Shown here: one piece after another, positions 36,097 through 44,992 of the stretch | How positions within the stretch are numbered: position 1 is the first letter of the stretch | How the letters are laid out: the number at the start of each line of letters is the position of its first letter | Assembly (NCBI GenBank): GCA_039821605.1 | Contig: JBCBNV010000002.1 | Span: 372,001 to 436,000 of the forward strand | Length of the DNA stretch: 64,000 nucleotides | Origin: CALBPI01 sp039821605 | GTDB taxonomy: Bacteria; Pseudomonadota; Gammaproteobacteria; Steroidobacterales; Woeseiaceae | Reading direction: 5' to 3' | Notes under the pieces: model-generated | Told to the model about the DNA's origin: nothing | Database searches by the model: none | What the model saw: the letters and a program-made list of their open reading frames with translations, nothing else | Program-made: the position numbers and the translations under genes

Positions 36097-38691
36097 ATGC
36101 GCATGGACAAGCTCACCTCGAAACTCCAGATGGCGCTGGCCGATGCGCAGTCGCTCGCCGTTGGCCGCGACCACCAGTTCATCGAGCCCGTACATCTCAT
36201 GCTCGCGCTGCTGGACCAGCAGGGCGGCACCGTTCGTGGCCTGCTGACCAAGGCGGGCGGCAACGTCAATCAGTTGCGCTCGAGCCTGGGCAATGCGCTC
36301 GATAGCCTGCCCCAGGTTCAGGGCGCGGCCGGAGACGTGCACCTGGGTAATGAGCTTGGCAAGTTGCTCAATGTCACAGACAAGCTCGCGCAGGACCGCA
36401 AGGACCAGTTCATCTCGTCGGAGCTGTTTGTGCTCGCGGCCATGCAGGACAAGGGCGCACTGGGTCAGGTGCTGGCCGGTGCGGGCTTCAACGCCAAGGC
36501 CGTGGCCAATGCCATCGACGAGCTGCGCGGCGGTGAGGCCGTGAACGACCCCAACGCCGAAGAGCAGCGCCAGGCGCTCGAGAAGTACACGATCGACCTC
36601 ACGGAGCGTGCGCTGCAGGGCAAGATTGACCCGATCATCGGTCGCGACGAGGAAATCCGCCGCACGATCCAGATCCTGCAGCGGCGCACCAAGAACAACC
36701 CCGTGCTCATCGGCGAGCCCGGCGTCGGCAAGACGGCCATCGTCGAGGGCCTCGCGCAGCGCATCGTCGATGACGCCGTGCCCGAGGGCATGCGCAACAA
36801 GCGCCTGCTCTCGCTCGACATGGGCGCACTCATCGCGGGCGCCAAGTTCCGCGGCGAGTTCGAGGAGCGGCTCAAGGGCGTGCTCAACGACCTGGCGAAA
36901 CAGGAAGGCCAGATCATCCTGTTCATCGACGAGCTGCACACGATGGTGGGCGCGGGTAAGGCCGAGGGCGCCATGGACGCGGGCAACATGCTCAAGCCCG
37001 CGCTCGCGCGCGGCGAGCTGCACTGCGTGGGCGCCACGACGCTCGACGAGTACCGGCAGTACGTCGAGAAGGATGCGGCGCTCGAGCGTCGCTTCCAGAA
37101 AGTGCTCGTCGAGGAACCGACCGTCGAAGACACCGTCGGCATCCTGCGCGGCCTCAAGGAACGCTACGAGGTGCACCACGGCGTCGAGATCACGGACCCG
37201 GCGATCGTCGCCGCGGCGACCTTGTCGCACCGCTACATCTCGGACCGCCAGCTGCCCGACAAGGCCATCGACCTGGTCGATGAGGCCGCGTCGCGCATTC
37301 GCATCGAGATCGACTCCAAGCCCGAGGCCATGGACCGCCTCGACCGGCGCATCGTGCAGCTCAAGATCGAGCGCGAGGCGCTCAAGAAGGAGTCCGACGA
37401 CGCTTCGAAGAAGCGGCTCGAGGACCTCGAGAGCCAGCTTGGCGAGCTCGAGCGCGAGTACGCCGATCTCGAGGAGATCTGGAAGGCCGAGAAGGCCGCC
37501 ATGCAAGGCGCCACGCACATCAAGGAAGCCATCGAACGCGCGCGCCTTGAGCTCGAGAATGCACGCCGCGCCGGCGATCTCGCGCGCATGTCCGAGATCC
37601 AGTACGGGCAGCTGCCGGAGCTCGAGAAGCAGCTAGAGTCTGCGCTTTCGACCGAGACGACCGAGAAACCGACGCTCGTGCGCAACAAGGTGACCGATGA
37701 AGAGGTCGCCGAGATCGTATCGCGCTGGACGGGCATTCCCGTGTCGAAGATGCTCGAGGGCGAGCGCGACAAGCTGTTGCGCATGGAAGAGGCGCTCAAG
37801 CTGCGCGTCGTGGGGCAGGACGAGGCCGTGGTGGCCGTGTCCAATGCCATCCGCCGCTCGCGCGCCGGTCTGTCCGACCCGAGTCGCCCGATTGGATCCT
37901 TCCTGTTCCTGGGCCCGACGGGCGTGGGCAAGACGGAACTCTCGAAGGCGCTGGCGCAGTTCCTGTTCGACGCCGACGACGCGATGGTGCGCATCGACAT
38001 GTCGGAGTTCATGGAGAAGCACTCCGTGGCGCGACTCATCGGCGCGCCGCCGGGCTACGTCGGCTACGAGTCCGGCGGTTACCTGACCGAGGCCGTGCGT
38101 CGACGTCCGTACTCTGTGATTCTGCTCGATGAGGTCGAGAAGGCGCACCCCGACGTCTTTAACGTACTGCTGCAGGTGCTCGATGACGGCCGGCTCACGG
38201 ACGGGCAGGGCCGCACCGTCGACTTTCGCAATGCTGTCGTGATCATGACGTCCAACCTGGGCTCGGACCGCATCCAGATGCTGGCCGGCGAGGGCGACTA
38301 CGAGGTCATGAAGTCGGCCGTGATGGAGGTCGTGGCCACGCACTTCCGGCCCGAGTTCATCAACCGCATCGACGACGCCGTGGTGTTCCACGCGCTGGGC
38401 CGCGAGCACATCAGGAAGATTGTCGGCATACAGCTCGAGGACCTGCGTCGGCGCCTGGCCGAGCGCGAGCTCGTGCTCGACATCTCCGATGCGGCACTCG
38501 AACGCCTGGCCGACGCGGGCTTCGACCCCGTCTACGGTGCGCGTCCGCTCAAACGCGCGATACAGGTTGAGGTCGAGAACCCGCTGGCAGAACGCATCCT
38601 GCGCGGTGACTTCGCGCCCGGCGACACGATCGCAATCGGCACGGGCCAGTCGCCGACAGGCGCCGATGCGCTGGTATTCGAGGCCGCCTAA
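36097..38691 (+). CDS. clpB: Disaggregase chaperone ClpB
   Basis: ClpB is a hexameric AAA+ machine that dissolves protein aggregates with DnaK. The 864-residue protein has an N-terminal Clp_N domain (about 1-150), a first AAA+ module with Walker A GEPGVGKT near residue 206, the long coiled-coil middle domain (about 400-530), and a second AAA+ module with GPTGVGKT near 606 and Walker B LLDEVEKAHPDV. The absence of an IGF/L ClpP-binding loop in the second module distinguishes it from ClpA. It has its own sigma-32 promoter and ribosome binding site (GGAGGG). Confidence 0.97.
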   Translation: MRMDKLTSKLQMALADAQSLAVGRDHQFIEPVHLMLALLDQQGGTVRGLLTKAGGNVNQLRSSLGNALDSLPQVQGAAGDVHLGNELGKLLNVTDKLAQDRKDQFISSELFVLAAMQDKGALGQVLAGAGFNAKAVANAIDELRGGEAVNDPNAEEQRQALEKYTIDLTERALQGKIDPIIGRDEEIRRTIQILQRRTKNNPVLIGEPGVGKTAIVEGLAQRIVDDAVPEGMRNKRLLSLDMGALIAGAKFRGEFEERLKGVLNDLAKQEGQIILFIDELHTMVGAGKAEGAMDAGNMLKPALARGELHCVGATTLDEYRQYVEKDAALERRFQKVLVEEPTVEDTVGILRGLKERYEVHHGVEITDPAIVAAATLSHRYISDRQLPDKAIDLVDEAASRIRIEIDSKPEAMDRLDRRIVQLKIEREALKKESDDASKKRLEDLESQLGELEREYADLEEIWKAEKAAMQGATHIKEAIERARLELENARRAGDLARMSEIQYGQLPELEKQLESALSTETTEKPTLVRNKVTDEEVAEIVSRWTGIPVSKMLEGERDKLLRMEEALKLRVVGQDEAVVAVSNAIRRSRAGLSDPSRPIGSFLFLGPTGVGKTELSKALAQFLFDADDAMVRIDMSEFMEKHSVARLIGAPPGYVGYESGGYLTEAVRRRPYSVILLDEVEKAHPDVFNVLLQVLDDGRLTDGQGRTVDFRNAVVIMTSNLGSDRIQMLAGEGDYEVMKSAVMEVVATHFRPEFINRIDDAVVFHALGREHIRKIVGIQLEDLRRRLAERELVLDISDAALERLADAGFDPVYGARPLKRAIQVEVENPLAERILRGDFAPGDTIAIGTGQSPTGADALVFEAA

Positions 38692-38701
38692 GCCAACCCG
38701 T

Positions 38702-38726
38702 GCGCCCGGCCGCAGAGGCCGGGCGC
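38702..38726 (+). terminator. GC-rich hairpin after clpB
   Basis: GCGCCCGGCC and GGCCGGGCGC form a perfect 10-bp stem around GCAGA, 11 bases after the clpB stop. No T tract follows. A -10-like TATACT (38736-38741) lies just after it and may belong to a promoter for the fmdB-DUF502-aspS genes. Confidence 0.5.
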
Positions 38727-38786
38727 GCGCTGCGCTATACTGCCGCCGCCGGCCCTGCGCCGGTCCACCCATGGAGCCCGCCGACC

Positions 38787-39110
38787 ATGCCGATATACGA
38801 GTATGTCTGCCAGCACTGCGGCCACGAGCTGGACGCCTTGCAGAAAATCGCCGATGACCCGCTGACCGACTGTGAGGCCTGCGGGCAGCCTGCGCTCAAG
38901 CGCAAGATCTCCGCCCCGAGCTTCCGCCTCAAGGGCCAGGGCTGGTATGAGACCGACTTCAAGTCGGACAAGGACAAGCGCCGCAATCTCGCCGATGGCG
39001 GCGACAAGCCGGCGGCTGGCAAAAGCGACGCCGCTTCCGGCGACGGCGCCAAGAAGACTGAATCCAAGCCCGCGAAAACGTCCTCGGACGGCGACGGCAA
39101 GGCGGCCTGA
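38787..39110 (+). CDS. FmdB-family zinc ribbon protein
   Basis: The 107-residue protein starts MPIYEYVCQHCGHELDALQ, with cysteines 8, 11, 29 and 32 forming a zinc ribbon, followed by a Lys/Asp/Ser/Ala-rich tail that is probably disordered. The family is called FmdB after a putative regulator in methylotrophs; its function is not established. ATG 38787 gives the conserved start; an upstream in-frame extension to 38700 has no support. The order FmdB-DUF502-aspS recurs in gammaproteobacteria, suggesting co-expression with the synthetase. Confidence 0.9.
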   Translation: MPIYEYVCQHCGHELDALQKIADDPLTDCEACGQPALKRKISAPSFRLKGQGWYETDFKSDKDKRRNLADGGDKPAAGKSDAASGDGAKKTESKPAKTSSDGDGKAA

Positions 39111-39121
39111 AGAGATTCGCC

Positions 39122-39763
39122 ATGGGACGCGTTCGCCGTTATCTCATCGCCGGCCTGCTGATCTGGATCCCGATCGGCATCACCATCGTCGTGTTCCGTT
39201 TCCTGCTGGGCCAGATGAACAAGAGCCTGGGCCTGCTGCCGCGCGAGCACGTGCCGTCTTTCGTGTTCGAGATCCCCTACCTGGGCGTCATCCTCACGTT
39301 CCTGCTGCTGCTCGTGACGGGCCTGCTCACGGCCAATATCTTCGGACGTACGCTGGTCGGCTGGTCCGAAAAGCTGCTGCACCGCATTCCGCTGATCCGG
39401 GCTGTCTACTCGGCCTCGAAGAACTTCGCCGAAGTCGTGTTTTCCGACAGTGGCGAGTCGTTCAAGAAGGTGTTGCTCATCGAATACCCGCGCAAGGGTG
39501 TCTGGAGCCTGGCCTTCATGACCTCGAATCAGCTTGGCGAGGTGCAGCACCGAACGGGCACGGACGTGATCTGCACCTTCGTGCCGACCACGCCGAACCC
39601 CACCTCGGGCTTCATCATCATGGTGCCCAAGGAAGACGCCATCATGCTCGACATGCCGGTCGAGGAGGCGCTCAAAATGATCATTTCGCTGGGCGTTGTG
39701 GTGCCCGAATGGAATCCCGGCAAGCCCCTGCCCGAGGTTGCGACCACCGCGGACAACACTTAA
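39122..39763 (+). CDS. DUF502 family membrane protein
   Basis: The 213-residue protein has two membrane segments (about residues 7-29 and 51-72) and a soluble domain with the family pattern GEVQHRTGTDVICTFVPTTPNPTSGFIIMVPKED. The function of DUF502 proteins is unknown. It starts 11 bases after the FmdB-type gene and is followed after 63 bases by aspS. Confidence 0.9.
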   Translation: MGRVRRYLIAGLLIWIPIGITIVVFRFLLGQMNKSLGLLPREHVPSFVFEIPYLGVILTFLLLLVTGLLTANIFGRTLVGWSEKLLHRIPLIRAVYSASKNFAEVVFSDSGESFKKVLLIEYPRKGVWSLAFMTSNQLGEVQHRTGTDVICTFVPTTPNPTSGFIIMVPKEDAIMLDMPVEEALKMIISLGVVVPEWNPGKPLPEVATTADNT

Positions 39764-39826
39764 CATCCGCGCTCTTTTTCGCCCGCGAAGCGCCCATTCG
39801 GTGCCGGGCCCAGACTCCAGAGCACT

Positions 39827-41602
39827 ATGCGCACACACTACTGCGGCCAGGTTGACGAGCGTCTCGTTGACGAGACCATCACCGTCACGGGCTGGGTGCA
39901 CCGCCGGCGTGACCACGGCGGCGTCATCTTCGTCGACCTTCGCGACCGAGAAGGCCTGCTCCAGATCGTCTTCAACCCCGGTGACGACGCCATGTTCGCG
40001 GACGCCGAGCGCCTGCGCAGCGAGTTCGTGCTCAAGGCCACGGGCAGCGTGCGCCGCCGCCCCGAGGGTATGCAGAACCCGGGCATGGCTTCGGGCCAGG
40101 TCGAACTGGTCGTGCGCGAGCTCGAGATCCTCAACACGAGCGAAACGCCGCCGTTCCATCACGACGAGCAGACCAACGAGGAGCTGCGGCTGACCTACCG
40201 CTACCTCGACCTGCGCAAGGCGCACATGATGGGCAACCTGCGTCTGCGCCACCGCGTGACGCAGTCCATGCGCCGCTACCTCGACGACGCGGGTTTCGTC
40301 GATGTGGAAACGCCGATGCTCACGCGCGCGACGCCCGAGGGCGCCCGCGACTACATCGTTCCGAGCCGCACGCACCCCGGCAAGTTTTTCGCGCTGCCGC
40401 AGTCGCCGCAGATCTTCAAGCAGCTGCTCATGATGAGCGGGCTCGATCGCTACTACCAGATCGTGCGCTGCTTCCGTGACGAGGACCTGCGCGCCGACCG
40501 CCAGCCCGAGTTCACGCAGCTCGATATCGAGATGAGCTTCGTCGACGAGGAGACGGTCACGGGCCTCATGGAGGGCATGGTGCGCCAGCTCTTCAAGGAG
40601 GTCATGGACATCGAGCTGCCAGACCCGTTTCCGCGCATGCCTTACGCTGAGGCCATGCAGCGCTTCGGTTCGGACAAGCCTGACCTGCGTATCTCGCTTG
40701 AGCTCGTCGAAGTGGCCGATCTCATGGACGGCGTGGAGTTCAAGGTATTTGCCGGCCCCGCCGCGGACCCAGAGGGACGCGTCGCAGCGCTGCGGCTGCC
40801 CGCTGGCGGCACGCTGAGCCGTAAGGAAATTGACGAGTACACAAGCTTTGTCGGCCGCTACGGTGCGCGCGGTCTGGCTTACATCAAGGTCAACGACATC
40901 GCCGCCGGTCGCGATGGCCTGCAGTCGCCGATCCTGAAGTTCCTGCCGGATGCGGCGGTCACGGGCATCCTCGAGCGCACGGGTGCCGCCGACGGTGACA
41001 TCGTGTTCTTTGGCGCCGACAAGGCGCGTGTCGTCAACGACGCTCTTGGCGCCCTGCGCGAACGCCTGGGTCACGACCGCGGTCTTGTTGCCGAAGGCTG
41101 GGCGCCGCTCTGGGTCGTTGACTTCCCGATGTTCGAGCGTGACGGCGACAGCGGTCGCTGGCACTCGCTGCACCACCCGTTTACGGCACCGCGTGCCGAC
41201 AGCCCCGAAGCGCTGGCCGAGAATCCGGGCGCGGCGCCGTCACGCGCCTACGATATGGTGCTCAACGGTTCGGAAATCGGCGGCGGCTCGATCCGAATCC
41301 ACGACCAGGCCATGCAGGCCGCCGTGTTCGACCTGCTCGACATCAGCAAGGAAGAGGCCGAAGAGAAGTTCGGCTTCCTGTTGCGCGCGCTGCAATACGG
41401 CTGCCCACCGCACGGCGGCATCGCGTTTGGTCTCGACCGCATGGTCATGCTCATGGCCGGCGCCAGCAGCATCCGCGACGTCATCGCGTTTCCCAAGACG
41501 CAGTCGGCGCATGATCCGCTCACCGATGCGCCGGGTACCGTTTCACCCGAGCAGCTTCGCGAAACGGGCATTCGCCTGCGCGCCAAGCCTGGGGCCGAAT
41601 GA
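39827..41602 (+). CDS. aspS: Aspartyl-tRNA synthetase, probably non-discriminating
   Basis: AspS charges tRNA-Asp. The 591-residue protein (E. coli 590) has the N-terminal OB-fold anticodon domain, class II motif 2 (RCFRDEDLRADRQPEFTQLD), the bacterial GAD insertion (about 290-410), and motif 3 (GIAFGLDRMVMLMAG). In the anticodon-binding domain it reads RRRDHGG, giving His30, where E. coli has Leu30, and it has Gly81 in PEGMQ. His and Gly at these places are the determinants reported for the non-discriminating AspRS of Pseudomonas, which also makes Asp-tRNA-Asn for GatCAB. That reading is an inference. The stop overlaps the next gene (ATGA). Confidence 0.96.
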   Translation: MRTHYCGQVDERLVDETITVTGWVHRRRDHGGVIFVDLRDREGLLQIVFNPGDDAMFADAERLRSEFVLKATGSVRRRPEGMQNPGMASGQVELVVRELEILNTSETPPFHHDEQTNEELRLTYRYLDLRKAHMMGNLRLRHRVTQSMRRYLDDAGFVDVETPMLTRATPEGARDYIVPSRTHPGKFFALPQSPQIFKQLLMMSGLDRYYQIVRCFRDEDLRADRQPEFTQLDIEMSFVDEETVTGLMEGMVRQLFKEVMDIELPDPFPRMPYAEAMQRFGSDKPDLRISLELVEVADLMDGVEFKVFAGPAADPEGRVAALRLPAGGTLSRKEIDEYTSFVGRYGARGLAYIKVNDIAAGRDGLQSPILKFLPDAAVTGILERTGAADGDIVFFGADKARVVNDALGALRERLGHDRGLVAEGWAPLWVVDFPMFERDGDSGRWHSLHHPFTAPRADSPEALAENPGAAPSRAYDMVLNGSEIGGGSIRIHDQAMQAAVFDLLDISKEEAEEKFGFLLRALQYGCPPHGGIAFGLDRMVMLMAGASSIRDVIAFPKTQSAHDPLTDAPGTVSPEQLRETGIRLRAKPGAE

Positions 41603-42300
41603 CCGACCGGGCCGGGCCCGCACACGTCATCACGCTGCACGGCCTCTGGCTCACCGGCGCGGAGGCCACGCGCCTGCGCCGCCGTCTGCGCGATCGCCAC
41701 GGCTACAACGTGCACGCGCTGCACTACCGCACCGTGCGCGCCTCGCTGTCGCAGAATGCCCGCGTACTGCGAGACTTCATGGCCGAGCGCCTGCACGACC
41801 GCATGGACACGCCCTGCCATCTGGTCGGCCACAGCCTGGGTGGTCTTGTCATCCTCAAGATGTTGCTCGACTGGCCCGAGGCGCCGCCGGGTCGCGTCGT
41901 GTGCCTGGGCACGCCGCTCAACGGCAGTGAATCGGCCTTGCGCGTCGCCAAGCTGCCCGGCGGTGAATCCCTGCTGGGTCGTTCCATCGCCGAGGGTGTG
42001 CTCGAGGCGCCCGCGTCGGAATGGGCGCAACGCTTCAAAGGTCGCGATGTGGGCGTGGTGGCCGGTACCTGGCCCGTGGGCATGGGACGGCTGCTCGGCA
42101 AGCTCTCGGAACCCAACGACGGCACCGTGACCGTGGACGAGACGCGCTGGCAGCACGCCACCGACCACCTCGAGCTCGCGGCCTCGCACACGACGCTCGT
42201 GACCTCGCGCGAAGTCGCCGACCAGGTCGCACACTTCATCGGTCACGGCCGCTTCGACCGCAGCCGCAAGCGCGGCGACGATGGTGCGCCTACGGCTTGA
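41599..42300 (+). CDS. Alpha/beta hydrolase, PGAP1/lipase-like
   Basis: The 233-residue protein has the oxyanion stretch ITLHGLWLTG, the nucleophile elbow GHSLGG (Ser79), a candidate acid in PNDGTVTVDE and a candidate His in LAASHTTLV. It looks like a small cytoplasmic esterase or lipase of the PGAP1-like or GPI-deacylase group. No signal peptide is seen. The substrate cannot be told from the sequence. The start overlaps the aspS stop by four bases, and the end overlaps convergent mutS by 11 bases. Confidence 0.85.
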   Translation: MTDRAGPAHVITLHGLWLTGAEATRLRRRLRDRHGYNVHALHYRTVRASLSQNARVLRDFMAERLHDRMDTPCHLVGHSLGGLVILKMLLDWPEAPPGRVVCLGTPLNGSESALRVAKLPGGESLLGRSIAEGVLEAPASEWAQRFKGRDVGVVAGTWPVGMGRLLGKLSEPNDGTVTVDETRWQHATDHLELAASHTTLVTSREVADQVAHFIGHGRFDRSRKRGDDGAPTA

Positions 42301-44884
42301 GCAGGGCCTTGAGCGCGTAGAGCCGGTCGAGCGCCTCGCGCGGTGAGAGGTTGTCCGGCTCGAGCGCGGCGAGTGCATCGAGCGCGGCCTGATCCGACTC
42401 GCTGATCGGCGCGGTGTCGTCCTCGTCCTCGACGCTGAAGTCGAGCGCCGCCTGGCCTCCGTCCGTGTTGCCGCGCTGCGCTTCGAGCGCCGCGAGGTAA
42501 CGACGCGCGCGCCGGATCACGGTACGCGGCACGCCCGCCAGGCCTGCGACCTGCAGGCCGTAGCTCTTGTCGGCCGGGCCCGCCTTGACGGCGTGCAGGA
42601 ACACGAGCCGGTCGCCGTGCTCGGTCGCGTCCAGATGGACGTTGGCCGTCGCGGGCAACTCCTGTGGCAGCGCCGTGAGTTCGAAGTAGTGCGTCGCGAA
42701 CAGCGTGAATGCGTGGCAGCGCGACGCCACGTGGTGCGCGGCGGCCCAGGCCAGCGACAGGCCGTCGAAGGTGCTCGTGCCGCGGCCGATCTCGTCCATG
42801 AGCACGAGGCTGTTCTCGGTGGCGTTATTCAGGATGTTGGCCGTTTCCGTCATCTCGACCATGAACGTCGAGCGCCCGCCCGCAAGATCGTCGCTGGCGC
42901 CGATGCGCGTGAACACGCGATCGATGGGCCCCACGGTCATGCTCGACGCGGGTACGAAGCTGCCCGCGCGCGCCAGGATCACGGCCAGGGCGGCCTGGCG
43001 CATGTAGGTCGACTTGCCGCCCATGTTCGGGCCCGTGATCACGAGCATTTCGCGGCGCGCGTCGAGGGCCAGATCGTTGGGGATGAATTCACCGTCGAGC
43101 ACCTGCTCAACGACGGGGTGCCGTCCCGCCTGAATCTCGATGCGCCGGTCAGCCGTGAGCTGCGGCCGATGGAGGTTCAGTGCCACCGCGCGGCGCGCAA
43201 GGTTGGCGAGTACGTCGGCCTCGGCCAGGGCGCCGGCTGCGCGCTGCAGCGGCTCGAGCAGCTCGGCCAGCGTTTCGACGAGCGCCGCGTAGAGCGCCTT
43301 CTCACGCGCCAGCGCGCGCTCGTTGGCCGACAGCACCTTGTCTTCGAAAGCCTTGAGCTCGGCCGTGATGTAGCGCTCCGCCCCCTTGAGGGTTTGCCGC
43401 CGCGTGTAGTCGTCTGGCGCCTTGTCAGCCTGGCCTTTGCTGATCTCGATGTAGTAGCCGTGGACGCGGTTGTAGCCGACCTTGAGGTTGGGCACGCCCG
43501 TTCTTTCCCGTTCGCGCAGTTCGAGTTCGCCAAGCCAGGCATTCGCATTGGCGGCCAGCCCGCGCAGCTCGTCGAGCTCGGCGTCGTAGCCGTCGCGAAT
43601 CACGCCACCGTCGCGAATGAGGACAGGCGGCGATTCGATGATGGCGCGTGCCAGGTGGTCGACAGTGTCGCTGTGATCGCCCATCGCCGCGATGAGATCT
43701 GTGCAGCGCTGCACGCCGCAGTCATCGAGCACGGCCGCAATGGCCGGGATCTGCGCGAGCGAGGTGCCCAGGCGGTCGAGGTCGCGCGGGCGCGCCGAGC
43801 GCAGTGCCACGCGCGCGAGGATGCGTTCGACGTCGCCGACGTCGGCAAGCGCGCGCGTCAGTGCAGCGAGCCGTTCACCCACGAGCACGGCCTCGACCGC
43901 ATCGTGGCGTGCGCCGACCACGGCATCCTCGCGCAGCGGGCGTTGCAGCCAGCGGCGCAGCATGCGGCTGCCCATGGGCGTCTGGCAGTGGTCCATGACG
44001 CCCGCGAGCGTCAGTGCGTCGTTGCCCGACAGGCCGTGTTCGATCTCGAGGTTGCGGCGCGTTGCGGCGTCGAGGAGCACGGCCGTGTCCTGGGACTGCT
44101 GCGCGATGCCGCGGATGTGGGTGAGCGCGCGCTTCTGGGTGCCCTGCACGTACTCGAGCAACGCGCCGGCGGCGGCCACGGCGCTGGCCGCGTCCTCGAT
44201 GCCGAAGCCCGCGAGGTCCTGGGTGCCGAACTGTTCGCAGAGCAGGCGTTGCGCCGTGTCGCCGTCGAAGTGCCAGCTGCCGCGACCGCGCCAGTGCACC
44301 GCAGGCCAGCGGGCGAGAATCGGTGCGAAGAACGCCTCGTCGTGTTCGTCGAACAGCAGCTCGGCGGGCCGCAGGCGTTCGATCTCAGCGGCAAGCGCGT
44401 CGACGTCGCGCGCACAGGTGGTGATCTCGAAGCGGCCGCCCGCAAGATCGATCCAGGCCAGGCCCAGATCGCGACGCCCGCGGAACACGGCAGCCGTGAA
44501 GCTCTCGGCACGAGCGTCGAGCAGCGATTCGTCGGTCAAGGTACCTGGCGTGACCACGCGCACCACCTGGCGCTCGACGGGCCCCTTGCTCGTGGCCGTG
44601 TCGCCAATTTGCTCACAGATGGCCACCGACTCGCCGCGCTCGATGAGGCGCGCCAGATAGTTGTCGGCGGCGTGATAGGGGACCCCGGCCATGGGAATGG
44701 GCGCACCCGCGCTCTTGCCGCGCGCCGTGAGCGTGATCTCGATGAGGTCGGCCGCGCGCTTGGCGTCGTCGAAAAACAGCTCGTAGAAGTCGCCCATGCG
44801 GTAGAACAGGAGCGTGTCCGGATACTCCGACTTTATGGCCAGGTACTGGCGCATCATCGGTGTGTGGTCGGACAGGTCGGGCAT
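42290..44884 (-). CDS. mutS: DNA mismatch repair protein MutS
   Basis: MutS recognises mismatches and recruits MutL. The 864-residue protein (E. coli 853) has the mismatch-contact Phe33-Tyr-Glu35 in FYRMGDFYELFFDDA, the connector, lever and clamp domains, and the ATPase with Walker A TGPNMGGKST, LVLMDEIGRGTSTFDG and the ATHYFEL segment. The frame is open upstream to 45250, but ATG 44884 gives the family start. It is divergent from a glycosyltransferase. mutL is not in the window. Confidence 0.97.
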   Translation of the reverse strand: MPDLSDHTPMMRQYLAIKSEYPDTLLFYRMGDFYELFFDDAKRAADLIEITLTARGKSAGAPIPMAGVPYHAADNYLARLIERGESVAICEQIGDTATSKGPVERQVVRVVTPGTLTDESLLDARAESFTAAVFRGRRDLGLAWIDLAGGRFEITTCARDVDALAAEIERLRPAELLFDEHDEAFFAPILARWPAVHWRGRGSWHFDGDTAQRLLCEQFGTQDLAGFGIEDAASAVAAAGALLEYVQGTQKRALTHIRGIAQQSQDTAVLLDAATRRNLEIEHGLSGNDALTLAGVMDHCQTPMGSRMLRRWLQRPLREDAVVGARHDAVEAVLVGERLAALTRALADVGDVERILARVALRSARPRDLDRLGTSLAQIPAIAAVLDDCGVQRCTDLIAAMGDHSDTVDHLARAIIESPPVLIRDGGVIRDGYDAELDELRGLAANANAWLGELELRERERTGVPNLKVGYNRVHGYYIEISKGQADKAPDDYTRRQTLKGAERYITAELKAFEDKVLSANERALAREKALYAALVETLAELLEPLQRAAGALAEADVLANLARRAVALNLHRPQLTADRRIEIQAGRHPVVEQVLDGEFIPNDLALDARREMLVITGPNMGGKSTYMRQAALAVILARAGSFVPASSMTVGPIDRVFTRIGASDDLAGGRSTFMVEMTETANILNNATENSLVLMDEIGRGTSTFDGLSLAWAAAHHVASRCHAFTLFATHYFELTALPQELPATANVHLDATEHGDRLVFLHAVKAGPADKSYGLQVAGLAGVPRTVIRRARRYLAALEAQRGNTDGGQAALDFSVEDEDDTAPISESDQAALDALAALEPDNLSPREALDRLYALKALLKP

Positions 44885-44979
44885 CGTCGGGACGGCGTTC
44901 GCGGTGGTCAGGCGGACCCGCGATGCTAGCGGTGTGTGCACGCCAAGTCGAACGTGAAACAATGCGCGCGCCATGTTGC

Positions 44980-44984
44980 AAGGA
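44980..44984 (+). promoter_or_regulatory. Ribosome binding site fixing the TTG start of the glycosyltransferase
   Basis: AAGGA ends eight bases before TTG 44993. The resulting protein begins MKIAHLEFGRHAYGGAEQ, a normal start for a GT4 fold, while the longer frame from 44936 adds a basic stretch without fold sense. Confidence 0.65.
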
Positions 44985-44992
44985 CACGCGGG

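Noticed and set aside
42593..44929. A 778-codon open frame on the plus strand opposite mutS
   Set aside because: It is a shadow of mutS with low-complexity Arg/His/Ala composition and no family features.
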